Assembly (NCBI GenBank): GCA_030693155.1
Contig: JAUYBJ010000057.1
Span: 74,275-138,274, forward strand
Length of the DNA stretch: 64,000 bases
From: Methylococcales bacterium
Lineage (GTDB): Bacteria; Pseudomonadota; Gammaproteobacteria; Methylococcales; Methylomonadaceae
Direction: 5' to 3'
Shown here one piece after another: positions 58,881 through 64,000 of the stretch (positions are counted from its first letter, which is position 1; every line of letters begins with the position of its first letter). Below the pieces are notes generated by a model. It did no database searches. It saw nothing but the letters and a program-made list of their open reading frames with translations, and had not been told where the DNA came from. Position numbers and translations under genes: made by a program.

Positions 58881-60161
58881 ATGGCCGCGCATATTTTCAA
58901 TATAGAAGGCACTGGCTTTATTGCAGGCTTGTTTTGGCAAACATTGTCAGAATCTAGCAATGGTGATCGGAATAAAGAGGTTAAATCTCTTGCTAAAGAG
59001 CTTTCCTTTAATTTGCATGTTCTTTGCAATACTTCTGCTCATTGTGTTGGCTTTGTAAATGAAAGTCAGACCATTAAATCTGGCATGTTGTCAGCTGCTG
59101 CAATTATTTCAAAATCAATGGATGTTGAATCTGGTGCAAGAGATTTTATATTTGTATCTCATTTACCAGATGGTGAGTGGCTATACATTGCTCAACGGGA
59201 TGGGTTAATACTTCCAGATGGAGATCTGGTGTTTGCATCAGAAGATGCAGCAAAATCAAGATTATTAGAGGATATGAGTCTTGGTGAATGGGCTGTGGTG
59301 ATTGCACCTTCTATTTGGGGTATTAAGAACTCTATAGAGCGCAGCTTTGTAGACATTATTCCTAGAAAGAAAAATGGCAAATTAGAATTGCATAAGTGGT
59401 GGAAATTATCTCATGTCGAGTCTTCCAAAGCTCTGGCCAATCACAAGGGAAAAATGATAGTTGCAGTTGCATTAATTGGCGCTTCTTTTGTTGGGTTTAA
59501 ATATTACAAAGACTACCAGCATAAAAAAGAAATGGAAGCAGCTGCAGCTTTGGCGGCTCAACAAATTGATGCTCAAGGCAACATATTACCGCCTGAACAT
59601 CCTTGGAAAACTATTCCTCTAGCGTCCGATATGCTTGGTGCTTGTATGGATGCATTATCTAATATTCGGCTGTTTCCTGGTAACTGGTCTATTTCAGGTC
59701 TTAATTGTTCCAATGGTAATTTAACTGTTTCATGGACACCAAAGGATAAGGGCTGGATTGAACATTTAAAGGTTATTCATCCGAATGCAATCATTTCAAC
59801 AGATGGTTCTCTTGCATCAGTCAGTGCACCATTAGGTGAATTAAAAACTGGTTATGATGAAGAAGTAAATCAGGAAAATCAACGACTGGTAGAAATGTAT
59901 TCAACCGCACAAAAGTATGGTGTTAAATTTACAGTAACGCCTAATGCGCAGCCTGTACAAACATTACCAGGTCAAACGGCACCAGCTGCACCACTAAAAG
60001 ACTGGAATGAAATTCATTGGAAAGTGGATGATATAGCTTTACCAGAATCTGTTTTAGCGGCTTTAGATGCCAATGGATTTAGAATGAATGCAATGAATGC
60101 CACTTGGCAAAACGGTAAATTTACATGGACTATGGAGGGTATTCAATATGTTAAACCTTAA
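58881..60161 (+). CDS. pilO: Type IVb pilus accessory protein PilO
   Basis: A 426-residue PilO-type protein. A cytoplasmic half is followed by one TM helix (about 194-212, MIVAVALIGASFVGFKYY), a short coiled coil and a periplasmic domain. It starts directly after pilN. Confidence 0.88.
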   Translation: MAAHIFNIEGTGFIAGLFWQTLSESSNGDRNKEVKSLAKELSFNLHVLCNTSAHCVGFVNESQTIKSGMLSAAAIISKSMDVESGARDFIFVSHLPDGEWLYIAQRDGLILPDGDLVFASEDAAKSRLLEDMSLGEWAVVIAPSIWGIKNSIERSFVDIIPRKKNGKLELHKWWKLSHVESSKALANHKGKMIVAVALIGASFVGFKYYKDYQHKKEMEAAAALAAQQIDAQGNILPPEHPWKTIPLASDMLGACMDALSNIRLFPGNWSISGLNCSNGNLTVSWTPKDKGWIEHLKVIHPNAIISTDGSLASVSAPLGELKTGYDEEVNQENQRLVEMYSTAQKYGVKFTVTPNAQPVQTLPGQTAPAAPLKDWNEIHWKVDDIALPESVLAALDANGFRMNAMNATWQNGKFTWTMEGIQYVKP

Positions 60162-60717
60162 AAAAATTAAACTAGCAGTTATCACAGCTTTATTCTTTCC
60201 TGCAATAACTATTGCAGCAGAGCCAGTGATTGAAATGCCTGTTAAACCAATTGCTGCGCCTACTACTCAAGAAAATATGGCTTCACTGTCAAAGCCTCAG
60301 TTTTCAGCCAAAACAAGTGCTGCAGCTAATGAAATTGCAGATATTAATGAGCGTTTAGCTGTATTAACAGCAAGACTGGCCGAACTTGAATTGCAATCAA
60401 AAATCGCATCTAAACGTGAAGAAATCAACAAGGTGAATAATCCATTATCAACAACTGGTGCAGATAGTTTTGTACCAACAGTTATGGACATTGACGGTGT
60501 AGATGGTAAATTAAGAGCGTCATTATATGTGCAAGGTGGCAATACTCAGTCTGTAAGAGTGGGTGATAAAGTTGGCGGCTGGAAGGTGAAGGAAATCAAA
60601 ATGGATTCTGTAACCGTTCAAAAAGGTAAAGAAGTTGTACGTTTGGGTTTTGGCTCATATTCACCAGAACCTACGGCAAATGCCTCTGGTGTTGGAATCC
60701 CTCAGCTCCCACGTTAA
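60148..60717 (+). CDS. pilP: Type IVb pilus protein PilP
   Basis: A 189-residue exported protein with a signal peptide (LAVITALFFPAITIAAE). A coiled coil follows (INERLAVLTARLAELELQ), then a C-terminal beta domain (ASLYVQGGNTQSVRVGDKVG) of PilP type. ATG 60148 overlaps pilO by 14 bases. Confidence 0.87.
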   Translation: MLNLKKIKLAVITALFFPAITIAAEPVIEMPVKPIAAPTTQENMASLSKPQFSAKTSAAANEIADINERLAVLTARLAELELQSKIASKREEINKVNNPLSTTGADSFVPTVMDIDGVDGKLRASLYVQGGNTQSVRVGDKVGGWKVKEIKMDSVTVQKGKEVVRLGFGSYSPEPTANASGVGIPQLPR

Positions 60718-60736
60718 TAATGTAAAGGTAAGTTAT

Positions 60737-62245
60737 ATGAAGGTTTTGACTGCAAAAGGTGGGGAATATCAAATATCAGATGATCTGAGAGAGAAGCTCG
60801 TCTTGTTAGATGATGGACGTTTGTTTATTGCCAAATCCTATTCATTTGATCCTCACGTTCGCAGCTTTATTGGCCGTCTTCAACACAAGAATGTGAATTA
60901 CACCATTCACAATGCTGATCTCGCCATTATTGCAAATTATTATCAGGATAAATCGAATCAAGAAGATCATTCTGATATGCAAAGAGCTGCAAAACAACTC
61001 TTTGAGAAAGGCGTATCACTTAGAGCATCAGATATTCATATTCGTGTAAGCAAACGCGGTAGAACTCAAATATTTTTCAGGGTTCACAATGATCTTGAAT
61101 TTATTGGTGAAAAACCTTTTGAATATGGTGATCAACTCTGCTCTACTATTTACCAAGCTATGGCCGATGTGTCAGATTCAACTTTTGAACAATTATCCAG
61201 ACAAGATGCCCGTATTTCAGAAAAATCAAAGATACCTGAAAATCTTGATGGTATTCGTATTGCAACAAGTCCGCAGGTAGATGGTTACATCATGGTATTG
61301 CGCCTCTTGTATAACGATACAAGTGATGATTTGAGTTTAACAAATCTTGGATATTCACAGACTCAAGTTGATTCTGTAGAGTTTATGAAAAAACGCCCTA
61401 CTGGTGTGATTATTATTGGTGGGCCAACTGGATCTGGTAAATCAACAACACTACAACGTACTCTTGGATCTATTATTCATGAGACAAGTGGCCGTAAACA
61501 TATTATTACTGTTGAAGATCCTCCTGAATATCCGATTCCTGGCGCAGTACAAACCCCAGTAACTAATGCGGATTCAGAAGAGGCACGATCACGCGAATAC
61601 CAAAAAGCAATTAAAGCGGCCATGCGTCTTGATCCAGACATTATTATGTTATCTGAGGTGCGTGATAACCCTACTGCTCGATTGGTTGTGCAAGCGGCAA
61701 TGACAGGCCATCAGGTGTGGACAACTGTACATGCTAACAGTGCATTAGCTATATTAAACCGCATGATGGATTTGGGTGTGCAGCCAGAATTGCTTTCAGA
61801 TCCAACTGTGATTGCAGGTTTAATTTGTCAACGTTTGGTTAAGAAATTGTGCCCCCATTGCAAAAGACCGTTATCACAACATATGGATGAATTTAATGAT
61901 AAGGATATTCGTCGCTTCATGAGTGTTCTTAAAGATATGGATAAGATTTTTGTACAAGGACATGGTTGTGATAAATGTCGCGGTAGTGGCACCTCTGGGC
62001 GTACTGTAGTTGCTGAAACTATTGTGACTGATAACAAGTTAATGAAATTTATCAAAGAAGGCGATCGTATCGGTGCAATTAATTATGTAAAAAATGAGCA
62101 AAATGGTATATCCATGCTTGAACATGCAATTATTAAGGTTAGTGAAGGCTTGGTGGATCCTTTTCAGGCCGAAGATGTTGTTGGTGCATTAAATACCGTA
62201 ATTATTGAGCGTGACCATAGTATATTGGCCGAAGAAATAAGATAA
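60737..62245 (+). CDS. pilQ: Type IVb pilus ATPase PilQ
   Basis: A 502-residue GspE/VirB11-family ATPase. Walker A is GGPTGSGKSTTLQRTL (about residue 230), Asp box ITVEDPPEYP and Walker B region IIMLSEVRDNPTARL (about 302). Cysteine pairs CPHC and CDKC form a zinc site. It powers thin pilus extension. ATG 60737 has AAAGGT upstream. Confidence 0.94.
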   Translation: MKVLTAKGGEYQISDDLREKLVLLDDGRLFIAKSYSFDPHVRSFIGRLQHKNVNYTIHNADLAIIANYYQDKSNQEDHSDMQRAAKQLFEKGVSLRASDIHIRVSKRGRTQIFFRVHNDLEFIGEKPFEYGDQLCSTIYQAMADVSDSTFEQLSRQDARISEKSKIPENLDGIRIATSPQVDGYIMVLRLLYNDTSDDLSLTNLGYSQTQVDSVEFMKKRPTGVIIIGGPTGSGKSTTLQRTLGSIIHETSGRKHIITVEDPPEYPIPGAVQTPVTNADSEEARSREYQKAIKAAMRLDPDIIMLSEVRDNPTARLVVQAAMTGHQVWTTVHANSALAILNRMMDLGVQPELLSDPTVIAGLICQRLVKKLCPHCKRPLSQHMDEFNDKDIRRFMSVLKDMDKIFVQGHGCDKCRGSGTSGRTVVAETIVTDNKLMKFIKEGDRIGAINYVKNEQNGISMLEHAIIKVSEGLVDPFQAEDVVGALNTVIIERDHSILAEEIR

Positions 62246-62259
62246 TAATTGGACAAATT

Positions 62260-63339
62260 ATGAATGATATTGAATACAAATTAAATCGTGCTCTTTTTAA
62301 GATGGATGCTGCTGGCCGTAGACGTTTATGGACAAAACTATCTAAATTAATTAACAACGGAGTGCCGATTTTAGATGCACTAGGTTCAATGCATGCTCGA
62401 CGTGTTGAAAATGGCAATCCAAAACACCCTACCACTTTGGCTTTAGCTGATTGGATGGATAAATTAAAAAATGGTAGACGCTTATCTCAAGCTATTGATG
62501 GGTGGGTTGATCGTGATGAGCAAATGTTGTTAGCCGCAGGTGAACAATCAGGCAAGTTGGATGAAGCATTAACTTCTGCTGCAGAGGTAATGGAGGCTAA
62601 GAAAAAAATCCGTGGTGCCGTTATTGGTGGTCTTATTTATCCAGTAGTCATGATGTGTATTGCAATTGGTGTATTGATCATGTTCAGCTTCAAGATCATT
62701 CCTTCTTTTACTGGCATTGTTCCTGATGAAAAATGGCACGGCATCGCTCGATTTATGATTGACCTAGCTAACTTCTCTCGTAGTTGGATATGGTTAATTG
62801 TAGCGATCATCATCGCTGTGATAACTGCGTTTTTTGTTTCATTACCGCGCTGGAGCGAAGGTTTCCGTATTAAATTAGATAAATATCCACCTTACAGCGT
62901 TTATAGAATGTTACAAGGTAGTACATGGATGATTAGCTTTGCGGCTCTAGTTTCTGCTGGGGTTCGTATTGAAAACGCTCTTCAACAACTATCAGAAGGC
63001 GCATCGCCTTGGTTGTTAGCAAGAGTTCAATCGTGTTTGCGTGGGATGCGTTCAGGGCTTCATGCTGGGGATGCACTTGCCAAATCTGGGTACGGGTTTC
63101 CTGACCTAGAAATCATTGACGATCTTGGTGTTTATTCAAAGCTATCTGGTTTTGACCAAGCACTATCCATTATCGGTAGAGAATGGATTAAAGAGAGCGT
63201 TGAAAGTATCCAGGTAATGATGAAAGTCATATTTGGTATAAGTTTGCTTTTTGTTGGGATGTTTGTTGCTTTCATGGTAGGCGGTCTTGTTGGCATGGAA
63301 CTGCAAATGGCTGACATTATGCAAACGTCTTATCGTTAA
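62260..63339 (+). CDS. pilR: Type IVb pilus inner-membrane platform protein PilR
   Basis: A 359-residue GspF/PilC-family protein with the two-lobed architecture (LWTKLSKLINNGVPILDAL, and MISFAALVSAGVRIENALQQ) and three TM helices (about 128-150, 175-200 and 320-345). Confidence 0.93.
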   Translation: MNDIEYKLNRALFKMDAAGRRRLWTKLSKLINNGVPILDALGSMHARRVENGNPKHPTTLALADWMDKLKNGRRLSQAIDGWVDRDEQMLLAAGEQSGKLDEALTSAAEVMEAKKKIRGAVIGGLIYPVVMMCIAIGVLIMFSFKIIPSFTGIVPDEKWHGIARFMIDLANFSRSWIWLIVAIIIAVITAFFVSLPRWSEGFRIKLDKYPPYSVYRMLQGSTWMISFAALVSAGVRIENALQQLSEGASPWLLARVQSCLRGMRSGLHAGDALAKSGYGFPDLEIIDDLGVYSKLSGFDQALSIIGREWIKESVESIQVMMKVIFGISLLFVGMFVAFMVGGLVGMELQMADIMQTSYR

Positions 63340-63393
63340 TATATTTTTTAATTAAAGATTTATCACAGTAGTACTTAATCAAAGGAGCATTAA

Positions 63394-63936
63394 ATGAAAC
63401 AAGTTAATAATCGTATGAAGTTTGCAGCAAAACAAACAGGTGTAACCTTAATTGAGTTGATTGTCGGTTTGGTGATCATTGCACTTATTGTTGCAGGTGC
63501 TTTGGCTCTGTTCGGTACAGCACAATCTTCACAATCTTCAACACAAATGGTGCAAGACCTTACAGCAATGCGTTCTACAACTAAATCCCTTTATATGGGA
63601 CAAGGTAACTATGGTACATCTGGTAATAACTTGAATGATATTTTAGTGATAGCTAAACGTGTGCCAACTACAATTAAAATTGATACATCAACTACACCTG
63701 ATACATTGACTCACCAAATGAACGGTACAGTCAACGTTGCCTCTACTGGTGCTGGTTTCACAATCACACTTACCAATATTCCAGCTGATGTTTGCGTACC
63801 ATTAATGACAGGTGCTCAAAACTGGACTAGCGTAAAAGCTGGTACTGCAACAGCTATTACTACATTCCCAGTTGCTGCTGCTACAGCTGCTACAGATTGT
63901 GCAACAGGTACAACAATGGTGTTTACAGGTTCTTAA
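63394..63936 (+). CDS. pilS: Type IVb major prepilin PilS
   Basis: A 180-residue prepilin. The cleavage motif is KQTG|VTLIELIVGL with Glu at +5, followed by the hydrophobic helix. A C-terminal cysteine pair (VCVPL and DCATG) probably forms the D-loop disulfide. It is preceded by a strong AAAGGAG ribosome site and a spacer of 54 bases. Confidence 0.93.
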   Translation: MKQVNNRMKFAAKQTGVTLIELIVGLVIIALIVAGALALFGTAQSSQSSTQMVQDLTAMRSTTKSLYMGQGNYGTSGNNLNDILVIAKRVPTTIKIDTSTTPDTLTHQMNGTVNVASTGAGFTITLTNIPADVCVPLMTGAQNWTSVKAGTATAITTFPVAAATAATDCATGTTMVFTGS

Positions 63937-63952
63937 TTTAAAACAGTTATGG

Positions 63953-63970
63953 TTGGAGCTTCGGCTCCAA
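63953..63970 (+). terminator. Hairpin after pilS
   Basis: Perfect 7-bp stem TTGGAGC/GCTCCAA with a TTCG tetraloop, 17 bp after the pilS stop. There is no T run, so it may attenuate or stabilise the pilin message rather than end transcription. It would favour high pilin level relative to genes beyond the window. Confidence 0.65.
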
Positions 63971-64000
63971 TCATAAGTGCCCTTGAAATAAGAGCATTTA

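Overview
This window looks like the transfer and maintenance backbone of a large AT-rich conjugative plasmid, or a plasmid-like integrative element, from a proteobacterium. A betaproteobacterial host is my best guess, by inference. The backbone genes recall IncP-type central control (KorA/TrfB-like, KorB/ParB, IncC/ParA and KfrA-like proteins), a VirB/Trb-type type IV secretion system (T4SS), and an R64-like type IVb thin pilus. No rRNA, tRNA or ordinary chromosomal housekeeping operon was seen. Product names come from reading motifs in the translations; no database search was possible.

Layout. (1) 1-3727 is a probable defence module: a SLATT-like membrane protein cut by the left edge, and divergent from it an AAA+ ATPase followed by a subtilisin-like protease. 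(2) 3820-7427 is a foreign GC-rich insert: merA, merC, merP and merT with divergent merR, ended beside merR by a 38-bp Tn3-family (Tn21/Tn501-type) inverted repeat and beyond merA by a truncated glucoamylase gene. No transposase remains. (3) 7446-11300 holds a tyrosine recombinase, a KfrA-like coiled-coil protein with an unusual symmetric promoter between them, four phased iteron-like repeats, and an operon of four small genes led by an AbrB/MazE-like protein. (4) 11374-19816 (minus) holds an EAL phosphodiesterase, a type IA topoisomerase, a lytic transglycosylase, a C5 DNA methyltransferase, a VirD4-like coupling protein and a small gene. (5) 19893-35877 (minus) is a run of 'polyvalent' proteins: ArdC-type antirestriction/Toprim, a 1952-residue methylase-helicase, LPD7 and zincin-like proteins, and a KorA-like HTH protein. 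Nine proteins across regions 4 and 5 share a small KfrB-like domain of about 55-65 residues. (6) 35878-43915 holds an AT-rich candidate origin, an SprT-like protease, HU, bactofilin, a HerA-like ATPase, ParB, ParA, a second KorA-like protein and a repeat-rich non-coding region. (7) 44060-53751 (minus) encodes VirB10, 9, 8, 6, a small VirB5-related protein, VirB5, 4, 3, 2 and 11. (8) 54209-63936 (plus) encodes an OmpA-like protein, unknowns, a PilT-type transglycosylase, and PilL, N, O, P, Q, R and S.

Together the T4SS and coupling protein would move DNA, the thin pilus would stabilise mating, and the polyvalent cargo would protect or manage DNA in the recipient (antirestriction, methylation, helicase and primase-like activity). 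ParA/ParB, HU and the KorA/KfrA-like proteins would handle partition and control. No relaxase and no replication initiator could be recognised, so these are outside the window or too divergent. Several families of intergenic palindromes (TTGTACAA-type and TTCCTATATAGGAA-type) recur in front of backbone operons and look like a global operator network.
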